A stretch of 32,967 bases of DNA, taken from assembly GCA_050253535.1 (NCBI GenBank), contig JBFWIW010000032.1, positions 1 through 32,967 of the forward strand, written 5' to 3'. The position numbers and the translations under genes are program-made. Every line of letters starts with the position of its first letter. The stretch's first letter is position 1. The notes beneath the pieces were generated by a model. It ran no database searches, was not told the origin of the DNA, and worked only from the letters and a program-made list of their open reading frames with translations. This stretch comes from JBFWIW01 sp050253535 (GTDB taxonomy: Bacteria; Bacillota; Clostridia; Oscillospirales; Oscillospiraceae). Positions 1 to 8,167 of the stretch are shown here, one piece after another.

Positions 1-526
1 GACTTACCTCCATATTATTTTTTAGCACTTGTGAATAAACGGCATTATATGGATATCATCCTCCCAAAACTTCAGATTTTGCTCAGTGTTTAGCCGGAAC
101 ACTCATATTATTCTGATTTGTACAGTTCGGCACATACGGATTACTATATGGATCATTTTTCTCTTCTTTACATCTGTCTTACATCGCAATAACCTCCCAG
201 TTTCTAGCCTGCAATGACGGAAACAGCCAGGCTCAGATAAGATTTAAATACAACCGCAGTAAATAATTATTTAGGGACGAAACATATAGGCCGACTAAAT
301 CTCCCAGATAGTTTTGGTTACATTACAAAATTTCTTATAAGTATTAATCTTATAAATGGTATTGTATTTCACTAGAATTTATACTTATTATATAACTGTT
401 GTTTAAAATATCAAGAAAATTATGTAAAATATCCAATAATATGGCAACTCGCGAAATTGCGAGTTGCCATATTACCGGAAAATAAAATTAAACAAGCACA
501 TACTCTTGTAACTGCCACTGTTTTTC
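1..526. other. Gene-free AT-rich region downstream of ypeB
   Basis: No convincing open reading frame is present on either strand. On the minus strand the last bases read GGAGGTAAGTC, a good Shine-Dalgarno whose start codon would fall just outside the window, so a minus-strand gene probably begins beyond base 1. A weak minus-strand promoter-like pair is present: TTAAAC at 401-406 and TATAAA at 378-383, 17 nt apart. An octamer TCTTATAA is repeated directly at 333-340 and 348-355. A perfect palindrome near ypeB is listed separately. Nothing else is recognisable. Confidence 0.6.
438..473 (-). terminator. Perfect 15-bp hairpin downstream of ypeB
   Basis: AATATGGCAACTCGC (438-452) and GCGAGTTGCCATATT (459-473) are perfectly complementary around a 6-nt loop. 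The hairpin sits 54 nt beyond the ypeB stop and is the likely transcript end of the gltX-ypeB operon. No U-tract follows on either strand, so it may be a processing or stabilising hairpin instead of a classic intrinsic terminator. Confidence 0.5.
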
Positions 527-1885
527 TTATAACGTAAGTGTTCCGCTTTCGTCTTCCAATAAAATCAGAAGTTTTTCTTCACGCCCATTATTGGCATTTA
601 TATAAGTTATAAAATGCTTTCCGTCCTCGTTTTCGCATTTAAATTCATGGCAGAATACTTCATTTTTGCCGTTTGTCGGAATAATAGTAAGATTGTGAGA
701 GAGTATCTTGAGGCGAGGAGAGACTTTCGCCGCAGCTTCGGTCTCTGTGACGGCCGCTTTTTGAATATCGCGCGTATGGTGGCTCATGATATAACCCAGA
801 TTTTCAAAGCCCGTTATCATGCCGGTCTCCAGCGATACGCCGACCTTTACGAGATCCGGATAACATATAACGCCGTCCTGCATATAGGCAAAGTTTACAG
901 TGAGCGTACCTTCCTTGACCATATAATAACTCGTAGCCATCGAGTAATAACCCTGCTTTTTAAGAAAATTTTCCGCCAGACGCACTCCGTTTTTTGCGGT
1001 CAGGTTTTCTTCCTGAGGGACTGCGGACGTTGTCATGTTGTCAACATATCCACCCTGTTTTGTTACCTCAATATATACTGTGCCTTCCGTAGTATCAGCA
1101 GTAAAAATATAAACCGGAACTGTACCGCTCCGTTCCGAGAATATTTTTAAATTTTTAATTCCAGAAAAAGTTTCTGCAGACTCCAGTGCTCTTTTTTCGT
1201 CTACCGAAGGCAGTCCCTCAAGAAAACTTGGTTTCATTTGAAGAATATGCTGCGAAAACGGTCCGTCATAAATGAGCGACGGTATCTCTGGAAATTCGCC
1301 CTCCAGCGTCGTAAAACTGTCGGAAACGCTCGCAGGGAGGGTGCTGTCCTCGCCGGAAGCCGCGACCTCTTCCGTCTTTTCGGTTTGTTCTATCGTAACG
1401 ACGCCGTCACTTACATCGGTAAACAGCATTGTCAGATTTTGCGACATGAAAGAAGCGCTGTCCGCAAGAGCGGAGAGATTGTCATATTCCTCTTGGGTAA
1501 CCGTCTCACCCGCAGCGGCTTTCCTTCCCAGCATAAAAGCGTAGTCGCCGAGCTTTGCTATATACCCGGTCGATTGTTCGAGCTCAACACCGGAAAGCGG
1601 CATCTCGCCCATCGCCATCTGGGCCGATGTCGCCTTTGCATATATCTCAGAACAGACTGATGATATCATGGCGGGCGTTGTCGAATACAGGGCCTTCTGA
1701 AGTGAGGCGTCTATTTCGCTCATGGTAAATACCAGTTCCGAAAAAGCGTGCTGATAAGTCAGATTGAGTTTTCCTTTATAAATTTGCGCCTGCCTGTAGT
1801 TTGTGTACAAAAAGCCGCCCATTACCAGTACTGCGGCAAGGGAAAAGCATGACACAAGCAGTATTATTTTTTTATATCTTTTCAA
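527..1885 (-). CDS. ypeB: Germination protein YpeB
   Basis: YpeB is the spore membrane partner that stabilises the cortex-lytic enzyme SleB and is needed for cortex breakdown during germination. The 452-residue product has the family length and plan: a short basic N-terminus, one membrane helix at about residues 8-27, a helical N-terminal half, then beta-rich PepSY-type repeats to the C-terminus. The start is a TTG; the only Shine-Dalgarno nearby, AAAGGGG, lies 9-10 nt upstream of it and forms the 3' arm of a hairpin (1895-1926). It is the last gene of a minus-strand run after gltX and an unknown anchored protein. No sleB is adjacent in this window, unlike the common sleB-ypeB pair. The call rests on overall similarity to YpeB proteins as I know them; no catalytic motif is expected. 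Confidence 0.85.
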   Translation of the reverse strand: MKRYKKIILLVSCFSLAAVLVMGGFLYTNYRQAQIYKGKLNLTYQHAFSELVFTMSEIDASLQKALYSTTPAMISSVCSEIYAKATSAQMAMGEMPLSGVELEQSTGYIAKLGDYAFMLGRKAAAGETVTQEEYDNLSALADSASFMSQNLTMLFTDVSDGVVTIEQTEKTEEVAASGEDSTLPASVSDSFTTLEGEFPEIPSLIYDGPFSQHILQMKPSFLEGLPSVDEKRALESAETFSGIKNLKIFSERSGTVPVYIFTADTTEGTVYIEVTKQGGYVDNMTTSAVPQEENLTAKNGVRLAENFLKKQGYYSMATSYYMVKEGTLTVNFAYMQDGVICYPDLVKVGVSLETGMITGFENLGYIMSHHTRDIQKAAVTETEAAAKVSPRLKILSHNLTIIPTNGKNEVFCHEFKCENEDGKHFITYINANNGREEKLLILLEDESGTLTL

Positions 1886-1894
1886 AATACAACA

Positions 1895-1926
1895 CCCCTT
1901 TATGGATTAGATTTTCCATAAAGGGG
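1895..1926 (-). promoter_or_regulatory. Hairpin containing the ypeB ribosome-binding site
   Basis: CCCCTTTATGGA (1895-1906) and TCCATAAAGGGG (1915-1926) form a perfect 12-bp stem with an 8-nt loop. In the minus-strand mRNA one arm ends in AAAGGGG, the only plausible Shine-Dalgarno for the TTG start of ypeB. The hairpin therefore hides the site when folded. No U-tract follows, so simple termination is less likely than translational control or mRNA processing. Confidence 0.6.
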
Positions 1927-1957
1927 CATTCTATTCTTATAAACAAATGGTAACGTT

Positions 1958-2599
1958 TCAGTTGGAGACAGTGAGAGAATCAAGAATTTCGGCGAGGGTG
2001 TTTTCGGCCTCAGACGGCGTATCCGAACCGGTCTTGACAGCTACTGCGAGGGTTCCGTTATCCAAAGAAACAAGGTAACACTCAAGTTTTTCATTGCTGT
2101 TTGTTGCGAGGATATACCTGCCGAAAAGTTCCGTCGCTCCCACGCTGTCGAGCCCGTCGAATTCGATGTTCTGATAGTTCAGGTAATCGTCCGCAAAGGA
2201 CGGCTCCACATCTTCCGGCAGCCGGTCTTTCATATAACGGAATTCTATGAAAGCATCCGCGTCGGTTTTAGATGTAAAGATCATGTCGCTTTCAGCTTTC
2301 GCACACTCGGCAGTCTCACTGTCGAAGGTGACGGCATAATATACGCTGCCGTCATCGGAGAGATTAGCCGTGACTATGCCGCTCGCTATGGCGCCGCCGC
2401 TGTTGCCGGTGGTGCCGGTTGTCGCTGTACCGCTGCCGGTTGTATCGCTTCCATCGTCGCCTGATGAAGCCGTGGCCGTTTCCGTACCGGAACCCTCCGG
2501 CGCCGGCGCTTTGGTATAATCATAGGTAAGAATTACAGCAAGCGTGATGACCAATAAAATTGCGACAGGCAGCAGTATTAATTTTCTTGGGCGCTTCAT
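1958..2599 (-). CDS. Membrane-anchored protein of unknown function with Ser/Thr/Gly linker
   Basis: I do not recognise this 213-residue protein. It has a basic N-terminus (MKRPRK), one hydrophobic helix at about residues 8-25, a low-complexity linker rich in Gly, Ser, Thr, Ala and Asp (about 31-72), and a C-terminal domain of about 140 residues that should lie outside the membrane. There is no lipobox cysteine, so it is a signal-anchor protein rather than a lipoprotein. Its ATG overlaps the gltX stop by 4 nt (ATGA), and AAGGAG lies 5-6 nt upstream, so translation is probably coupled to gltX. ypeB follows 72 nt downstream. The C-terminal domain contains two Tyr-rich segments (near the EFRYMKDRLP motif) but no recognisable active site. 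Confidence 0.75.
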   Translation of the reverse strand: MKRPRKLILLPVAILLVITLAVILTYDYTKAPAPEGSGTETATASSGDDGSDTTGSGTATTGTTGNSGGAIASGIVTANLSDDGSVYYAVTFDSETAECAKAESDMIFTSKTDADAFIEFRYMKDRLPEDVEPSFADDYLNYQNIEFDGLDSVGATELFGRYILATNSNEKLECYLVSLDNGTLAVAVKTGSDTPSEAENTLAEILDSLTVSN

Positions 2600-4092
2600 A
2601 GCTCTCCTTTCTGAGCAAGCTTTTCCATGCCAATTTTAATTCTGCGGAGAGTCTCGTCCTTTCCGAGAATCAGGCAGATCTCAACCGCGCCGCCGGGGGT
2701 GACGTCACGTCCGGAGACCGCAATACGCACCGGCCACATGACCTTTGCGTTCTTTACCTCCAGCCTTACGGCGAGGGCGGTCATCGCATTATACACCTCA
2801 TCGTGTGACCAATCGGCTATAGCTTCAAAAACGGGGAGAACCTCTTTGAGCATCGCGAGTGAAGTGGCCTCATCCGATTTTGACTTCTTGTGAATATAGA
2901 GCTCCGTTCTGTAATCAGGCAGCTCATCCAAAAAGTCAATCTTTTCCGGGATGTCGGTGAGTTTTTCGCACCTCGGCTGCAGAAGAGACGCTATGGCGGC
3001 AATATCAGCAAGCGGGTTTTTTACCGCCCGCCTGATATAAGGTTCGGCGATTTCAGCGAACTTCTCCGCGGGAAGTGCCCTGATATACTCGCTGTTGAAA
3101 TAAGTGAGCTTTTCTATATCGAATATTGCGGGCGATTTGGATATGCCTTTTATATCGAAAATACCGACGAGCTCGGAAAGCGTGAATATTTCCTGCTCTC
3201 CGCCGGGACTCCATCCGAGGAGCGCTACATAGTTCACAACCGCTTCCGACAGATAGCCCTTTTCAATAAGATCTTCGTACGACGGGTCTCCGTGGCGTTT
3301 TGACATCTTGTTATGCGCGTCGCGCATAACCGGGGAGCAGTGCACATATGTGGGTATCTCCCAGCCAAACGCATTGTACAGCAGATTATACTTGGGCGCC
3401 GAGGATAGATATTCCGAGCCGCGCACGACATGGGTTATACCCATTAGGTGGTCGTCGATGACGTTTGCGAAGTTATAGGTGGGAAGCCCGTCCGACTTAA
3501 TAAGGACGCCGTCGTCGAGACTGTCGTTCGGAGTGGCTATGTCGCCGAAAACAGCGTCTGTAAATACAGTTTCACCATCGCACGGGATCTTTTGCCGGAC
3601 TACATAGGGGATACCAGCCGAGAGTTTTTCATCAATCTCGGCCGGGGACAGTCGCGAGCAACGTCCGTCATATTTGGAAAACGCTGGCGTTTCGGAGTCC
3701 TGTTCCTCATCCTTGCCGCAGAAACAGCGGTACGCACCGCCTTTTTCAATGAGAAGCTCCGCGTACTTTCCATAGAGACCACGGCGCTCAGTCTGTACGT
3801 ATGGGCCTACCGGCCCGCCAACATCCGGGCCCTCGTCATGTTCCAGCCCGCACTTTTTCATCGTCTCATAAATAACGTCCACAGCGCCTTCGACAAGGCG
3901 ATTTTGGTCTGTGTCCTCAATTCTGAGAATGAATTTTCCGCCCGCGTTTCTCGCGATAAGGTAAGTATAAAGCGCGGTGCGAAGATTTCCGACGTGCATA
4001 TAACCCGTCGGGCTGGGGGCAAACCTCGTTCTTACCTCGCCCTTTGGTATCCGCTTTTCCATATCTTCAAACCACTTTATATCACAACTCAT
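2596..4092 (-). CDS. gltX: Glutamyl-tRNA synthetase
   Basis: This class I aminoacyl-tRNA synthetase charges tRNA-Glu (and tRNA-Gln in organisms that use the amidotransferase route) in the cytoplasm. The 498 residues match the family. The HIGH signature appears as HVGN at residues 33-36 within FAPSPTGYMHVGNLR, and the KMSKR loop is at 262-266. A Cys-containing segment near residues 123-145 (CFCG and a later CSRL) corresponds to the zinc-binding region of some GluRS. The first ATG is chosen because GGAGGG lies 8 nt upstream; an internal ATG at codon 11 lacks such a site. A minus-strand promoter TTGCAT-N17-TATAGT precedes it. It heads a run of three minus-strand genes. Confidence 0.97.
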   Translation of the reverse strand: MSCDIKWFEDMEKRIPKGEVRTRFAPSPTGYMHVGNLRTALYTYLIARNAGGKFILRIEDTDQNRLVEGAVDVIYETMKKCGLEHDEGPDVGGPVGPYVQTERRGLYGKYAELLIEKGGAYRCFCGKDEEQDSETPAFSKYDGRCSRLSPAEIDEKLSAGIPYVVRQKIPCDGETVFTDAVFGDIATPNDSLDDGVLIKSDGLPTYNFANVIDDHLMGITHVVRGSEYLSSAPKYNLLYNAFGWEIPTYVHCSPVMRDAHNKMSKRHGDPSYEDLIEKGYLSEAVVNYVALLGWSPGGEQEIFTLSELVGIFDIKGISKSPAIFDIEKLTYFNSEYIRALPAEKFAEIAEPYIRRAVKNPLADIAAIASLLQPRCEKLTDIPEKIDFLDELPDYRTELYIHKKSKSDEATSLAMLKEVLPVFEAIADWSHDEVYNAMTALAVRLEVKNAKVMWPVRIAVSGRDVTPGGAVEICLILGKDETLRRIKIGMEKLAQKGEL

Positions 4093-4127
4093 TTGCTGAC
4101 CCTCCGGTTAAATCCATAGTTTATATA

Positions 4128-4156
4128 ACTATATTTCATTATGCAAATAAATGCAA
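4128..4156 (-). promoter_or_regulatory. Sigma-A type promoter of gltX
   Basis: On the minus strand TTGCAT (4151-4156) is followed after 17 nt by TATAGT (4128-4133). The start codon of gltX lies about 36 nt beyond the -10 box. It is divergent from the sulfatase promoter at 4180-4208. Confidence 0.55.
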
Positions 4157-4179
4157 TAGCCGAAAAAGTCGCAAATCGC

Positions 4180-4208
4180 TTGACGCGCAGTCGGTGGTAT
4201 TATAATAT
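4180..4208 (+). promoter_or_regulatory. Sigma-A type promoter of the sulfatase-tcdA-mnmA operon
   Basis: TTGACG (4180-4185) is followed by a TATAATAT block; TATAAT at 4201-4206 gives a 15-nt spacer and TAATAT at 4203-4208 gives 17 nt. It lies 56 nt before the sulfatase start. Confidence 0.5.
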
Positions 4209-4263
4209 TACTTACAAGGGCCAACTAACGGCCTTAGTAAATCTTTGAAACTAGGTCACTGAA

Positions 4264-6291
4264 ATGAATCATAATTCATTAAAAAAGAGTGTCATACTCC
4301 TAAATATCCTGCGTTTTCTGTTTTTCCCGGTTTCGATATTCTACATGGAAATGGTACTTATGCGGTACTGTTTTGAGACATATTTCCCGGCCGGAATACT
4401 CTATACATTTCTGTTTTCGGCATCTCTTGGCTTTATTTGTTTTTTTCTCTCTTCGGTTTGGAAAGGTTGGGCAAACCGTGTTATCGCCATAGTTCTGCTC
4501 ATTATTCTAACTGCTATCTTCTGTATACAGACCGTCTATTATACGATATTTTCAACTTTTACGACCGTGTCCGCGCTGACACACGCGACGGAGGCGATAA
4601 GCAATTTTTATAAACAGGCGTTTGACGGTGTGGCTGATTCCACGCTGCCGCTCATTTTGCTGCTGATCCCGTTTTTGCTGCTTATTTTCTGCAGTAAAAT
4701 ACTCTTTCCCGAAAAGCCCGGCAACAGGAAGACAATTCTGTTTTGCCTGATTCTCGCCGTCTTTTCATATGGGCTGTCTCTAGGCCTTATCGCCTTAAAC
4801 AATACGGGGCTGATGTCATACCGCTATGTCTATTTTGATACTTTTTCGCCTGATCTGTCAGTCCCGCGTTTCGGGATTTTGACGACGCTGCGCCTCGACA
4901 TAAAGGACCTTTTGTTTGACATTCCGCAAAATTCTCCCCCAAAAATTGATAACAGCGATACACCGGACGATACGGACGGGGACCAGGGCAGCTTGCCTGT
5001 CATGAACCCGAACGAAGACGACACCCCACCGGAACAGGAACCCGTTGTCTACACCCCAAATGTTCTGGAGATTGACTTCGATAAACTCATTGATAATGCG
5101 CCGAATTCACAGATAGCCGCTATGCACGAATATTTCAGCACAGTCGAGCCTACCATGAAAAATGAGTACACCGGTATGTTCGAGGGGGATAATCTCATCT
5201 GGATCGTGGCGGAGGGGTTTTCATCCCTTGCACTCGACGAGACGCATACCCCGACTTTATCGAAAATGGCTAAAGAGGGCTTTGTATTCAATAACTTCTA
5301 TAACCCCATCTGGGGCGTCTCAACAAGCGACGGCGAATATGTAACGACGACCGGTCTTATACCCAAGTCGGGCGTATGGAGCTATTCAAAGAGCGGCAGC
5401 AACTACATGCCCTTCGGCTTCGGCACGATGTTTTCTGAACTCGGCTATGAATCATATGCCTACCATGACCACACTTACACCTATTACGACCGCGATACGA
5501 GCCATCCGAATATGGGCTATGACTATAAGGGCGTCGGCAACGGGCTTGAGATGAAAAACCAGTGGCCGGAATCAGACGTCGAAATGATGCAGAAGACAAT
5601 CCCTGAATACACCGCTTCCGGCGATCCTTTTCACGTATACTACATGACGGTGAGCGGCCATATGAACTATAATTTTATGGGGAATATGATGGCCTATAAG
5701 CACAGGGAAGAGGTCTCAGACCTGCCATATACGGAAGGTCCGAGGGCCTATATCGCCTGTCAGATGGAATTCGATCAGGCCATCGGGTATCTCATTGACC
5801 AGCTGAGCGAGAAGGGGATACTCGACAATACCGTGATCGTGATATCGGGAGACCACTACCCGTATGGTCTCACAGTTGATGAGATGCAGGAGATAAAAGG
5901 GGCGGAGATAGAGCAGAACTTTGAACTCTACCGCTCGACGCTCATGATCTGGAACAGCAAGATGGAGACGGTACAGGTGGATAAATACTGCTCGAGTCTC
6001 GATATTATGCCGACTCTCGCAAACCTCTTCGGCCTTGACTACGACTCGCGGCTCACAATGGGCAGGGATATCCTTTCTGACTGCCCAGCGCTTGTCATTT
6101 TTTCGAACCGCAGCTTCATAACCGACCTTGGCCGCTATAATTCAAAAAAAGACGTATTTACGCCGAACGAGGGTGCGGAGATACCGGACGGCTATGCAGC
6201 GGGGATTTTAAAAGAAGTAAACGACAAATTCAGTTATTCTGCTAAAATACTTGATAACGACTACTACGCAGCAGTATTTCCGGACAAATAG
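4264..6291 (+). CDS. LTA-synthase-like membrane sulfatase (phosphoglycerol transferase family)
   Basis: The protein has the layout of lipoteichoic acid synthase-like enzymes, which transfer glycerol phosphate from phosphatidylglycerol outside the cell. Residues 1-200 hold about five membrane helices, then an acidic Pro-rich linker (about 225-260) and an extracytoplasmic sulfatase-fold domain to residue 675. Metal and catalytic positions fit LtaS: E317 in WIVAEGFS, nucleophile candidate T354 in GVSTSDGEY, H466 in TVSGH, and D530-H531 in ISGDHYPYG. The Shine-Dalgarno is weak, so expression may be low or the start slightly different. It is first in a run with tcdA (12 nt downstream) and mnmA; no link between the functions is evident. 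The substrate is not certain: related proteins modify other glycans, or act as primases or hydrolases. Confidence 0.85.
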   Translation: MNHNSLKKSVILLNILRFLFFPVSIFYMEMVLMRYCFETYFPAGILYTFLFSASLGFICFFLSSVWKGWANRVIAIVLLIILTAIFCIQTVYYTIFSTFTTVSALTHATEAISNFYKQAFDGVADSTLPLILLLIPFLLLIFCSKILFPEKPGNRKTILFCLILAVFSYGLSLGLIALNNTGLMSYRYVYFDTFSPDLSVPRFGILTTLRLDIKDLLFDIPQNSPPKIDNSDTPDDTDGDQGSLPVMNPNEDDTPPEQEPVVYTPNVLEIDFDKLIDNAPNSQIAAMHEYFSTVEPTMKNEYTGMFEGDNLIWIVAEGFSSLALDETHTPTLSKMAKEGFVFNNFYNPIWGVSTSDGEYVTTTGLIPKSGVWSYSKSGSNYMPFGFGTMFSELGYESYAYHDHTYTYYDRDTSHPNMGYDYKGVGNGLEMKNQWPESDVEMMQKTIPEYTASGDPFHVYYMTVSGHMNYNFMGNMMAYKHREEVSDLPYTEGPRAYIACQMEFDQAIGYLIDQLSEKGILDNTVIVISGDHYPYGLTVDEMQEIKGAEIEQNFELYRSTLMIWNSKMETVQVDKYCSSLDIMPTLANLFGLDYDSRLTMGRDILSDCPALVIFSNRSFITDLGRYNSKKDVFTPNEGAEIPDGYAAGILKEVNDKFSYSAKILDNDYYAAVFPDK

Positions 6292-6303
6292 AAAGAGATA
6301 ATC

Positions 6304-7020
6304 ATGATAAACCAGTTTTCAAGGACAGAACTGCTAATCGGCGGCGATAAGGCCGCGGTGCTGGCAAAAGCGCGCGTCATTGTATTCGGCGTGGGCGGCG
6401 TGGGCGGCTATACGGTTGAGGCGCTTGCGCGCGCCGGTATCGGGCGTCTGGAATTTGTGGACAGCGACACGGTGTCACTCACGAACCTTAACCGACAGAT
6501 ATTGGCGCTGCATTCCACTTTGGGCATGAAAAAAACCGACGTCGCCCTTGAGCGCGTTCTGGATATCAATCCGGACTGCGGCGCCGTGGCCCACGATCTG
6601 TTTTATACCGCTGAAAACGCGGAAATATTTGATTTATCGGAATACGACTACGTCGTCGACGCCATTGACACCGTCTCGTCAAAGCTGCTGCTCGCGGAAA
6701 AATGTACGGCCTCCGCTGTGCCCATAGTCAGCAGCATGGGTACGGGAAACAAATCCGACCCCTCGCTTTTCCGGCTGGCGGACATTTTTGAAACTTCGGG
6801 CTGTCCTCTGGCGCGGGTCATGCGGCGGGAACTCAGAAAACGCGGCATAAAAAAACTGACGGTAGTATATTCTCCCGAAGAGCCGATAAAAGCGGCCGCT
6901 CAATCTGAAGAAGTGACTTCAAAACGTTCAGTTCCCGGTACGCTCTCATATGTTCCGGGGGCGGCGGGACTTATACTTGCGGGAAAGGTGATCTCCGACC
7001 TTGCGGGGATGGGGATATAG
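6304..7020 (+). CDS. tcdA: tRNA threonylcarbamoyladenosine dehydratase (TcdA/CsdL, ThiF-E1 family)
   Basis: TcdA uses ATP to cyclise t6A37 of ANN-decoding tRNAs to ct6A. The 238-residue protein carries an N-terminal Rossmann nucleotide-binding motif GVGGVGG at residues 29-35 and the E1-type adenylation signature SLTNLNRQ at 58-65, followed by a conserved acidic loop VDAIDTV. Length and the C-terminal segment (SYVPGAAG) match TcdA rather than MoeB or ThiF, which carry extra Cys pairs. The Shine-Dalgarno is AAAGAG, 6 nt before ATG. It lies between the sulfatase and mnmA, so two tRNA-modification genes are adjacent and almost certainly co-transcribed. Confidence 0.9.
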   Translation: MINQFSRTELLIGGDKAAVLAKARVIVFGVGGVGGYTVEALARAGIGRLEFVDSDTVSLTNLNRQILALHSTLGMKKTDVALERVLDINPDCGAVAHDLFYTAENAEIFDLSEYDYVVDAIDTVSSKLLLAEKCTASAVPIVSSMGTGNKSDPSLFRLADIFETSGCPLARVMRRELRKRGIKKLTVVYSPEEPIKAAAQSEEVTSKRSVPGTLSYVPGAAGLILAGKVISDLAGMGI

Positions 7021-7027
7021 ATGGTAT

Positions 7028-8098
7028 ATGAATAAGAGCGCACTTGTTGCTATGAGCGGCGGTGTAGACAGCACAGTGGCCGCGCTGCTTTTGAAGAACG
7101 CGGGATATCATACAGCCGGGATAACTCTGCGGCTACATCTGAAAAAAGAAGCCGATGCCACAGAGAATTCCTGCTGCTCTTCAAGGGATATTGAGGACGC
7201 AATTGCTGTCTCCAATAAAATTGGCATTGAACACACGGTTCTCGACTTCTCTGATGATTTTGAGAAATTTGTGGTGCGTCCTTTTGCCGAGAGCTATCTG
7301 TGCGGCGACACGCCGAATCCCTGTATCGAGTGTAACCGGCACATAAAATTCAAAGCGCTAAACAGTGAATGCAGAAAGCGCGGCTTTACGAATTTCGCAA
7401 CAGGACACTACGCGCGGATAAAATACGACGAAGGTTCCGGCAGACACCTTCTTATGACCGGTCTTGACAAAACAAAAGATCAGAGCTATGTCCTGTTTTC
7501 ACTTACGCAGGATATACTCTCAATGGCGCTTTTTCCGGTTGGCGAACTTACAAAAGGGGAAGTTCGCGAAATTGCGGATTCCGTCGGACTGATAAACTCT
7601 CAGAAACCAGACAGCCAGGACATATGCTTCATCCCCGACGGTGATTACAGGACTTTTATTAAAAAGACATACGGGGCAGAGAGCAACCCCGGAGATTTCG
7701 TCGATATAAACGGAAACGTACTTGGCTCACATAAAGGACTCATCGGGTATACTACGGGGCAGAGGAAGGGACTTGGGGTTTCCGCAGAACACCCGCTCTA
7801 TGTCGTTCGGAAGGATATCGATAAAAACGCGATAGTTCTCGGCAGTAAATCGGATCTCTATTCAAAGAACCTCGTTTGCCGAGACACAAATTTTATCCCC
7901 TTTGACTCGCTGACCTCGTCCATGAAAGTCGAGGCTAAAATACGCTACAGCCAGAGGACGGCTGCCGCTAAGATATCTCCTATTGATGACGGACGTGTAT
8001 ATGTAGAATTTGAAGAGCCGCAGCGCGCCGTTACTGCCGGACAATCCGTCGTTTTCTACGACGGCGACGTTGTCGTCGGCGGCGGAAAAATATGCTGA
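7028..8098 (+). CDS. mnmA: tRNA-specific 2-thiouridylase MnmA
   Basis: MnmA thiolates U34 of tRNA-Lys, -Glu and -Gln, taking sulfur from a relay fed by a cysteine desulfurase. The PP-loop SGGVDS is at residues 10-15. The two catalytic cysteines are C99 in NPCIECN and C200 in DSQDICFIP, as in the family, and the GHYAR and KDQSYVLF tRNA/ATP motifs are present. I chose the ATG at 7028 (356 aa). The reading frame opens earlier with a TTG at 7001, but that region overlaps tcdA and adds nine residues the family lacks; GGGGAT lies about 11 nt upstream of 7028. A strong terminator follows 30 nt downstream. Confidence 0.95.
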   Translation: MNKSALVAMSGGVDSTVAALLLKNAGYHTAGITLRLHLKKEADATENSCCSSRDIEDAIAVSNKIGIEHTVLDFSDDFEKFVVRPFAESYLCGDTPNPCIECNRHIKFKALNSECRKRGFTNFATGHYARIKYDEGSGRHLLMTGLDKTKDQSYVLFSLTQDILSMALFPVGELTKGEVREIADSVGLINSQKPDSQDICFIPDGDYRTFIKKTYGAESNPGDFVDINGNVLGSHKGLIGYTTGQRKGLGVSAEHPLYVVRKDIDKNAIVLGSKSDLYSKNLVCRDTNFIPFDSLTSSMKVEAKIRYSQRTAAAKISPIDDGRVYVEFEEPQRAVTAGQSVVFYDGDVVVGGGKIC

Positions 8099-8127
8099 AA
8101 AAGAATCGAAAACAGAAAATTACAGTT

Positions 8128-8161
8128 AAAAAGTCTCCGGCAATTTTGCCGGAGACTTTTT
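8128..8161. terminator. Bidirectional intrinsic terminator between mnmA and the rhomboid-like gene
   Basis: AAGTCTCCGGC (8131-8141) pairs perfectly with GCCGGAGACTT (8148-8158) around a 6-nt loop, flanked by an A-run on the left and a T-run on the right. It serves both converging transcripts. Confidence 0.9.
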
Positions 8162-8167
8162 TGTCAA

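Noticed and set aside
20..190. Minus-strand remnant of a small gene
   Set aside because: A frame after GGAGG opens with TTG but is 28 codons, has an in-frame stop, poor spacing and no recognisable family.
614..1660. Plus-strand open frames opposite ypeB
   Set aside because: Antisense shadows of a clear gene with no ribosome sites.
3448..4119. 223-codon plus-strand frame opposite gltX
   Set aside because: Antisense shadow of the conserved gltX; no ribosome site and no recognisable protein features.
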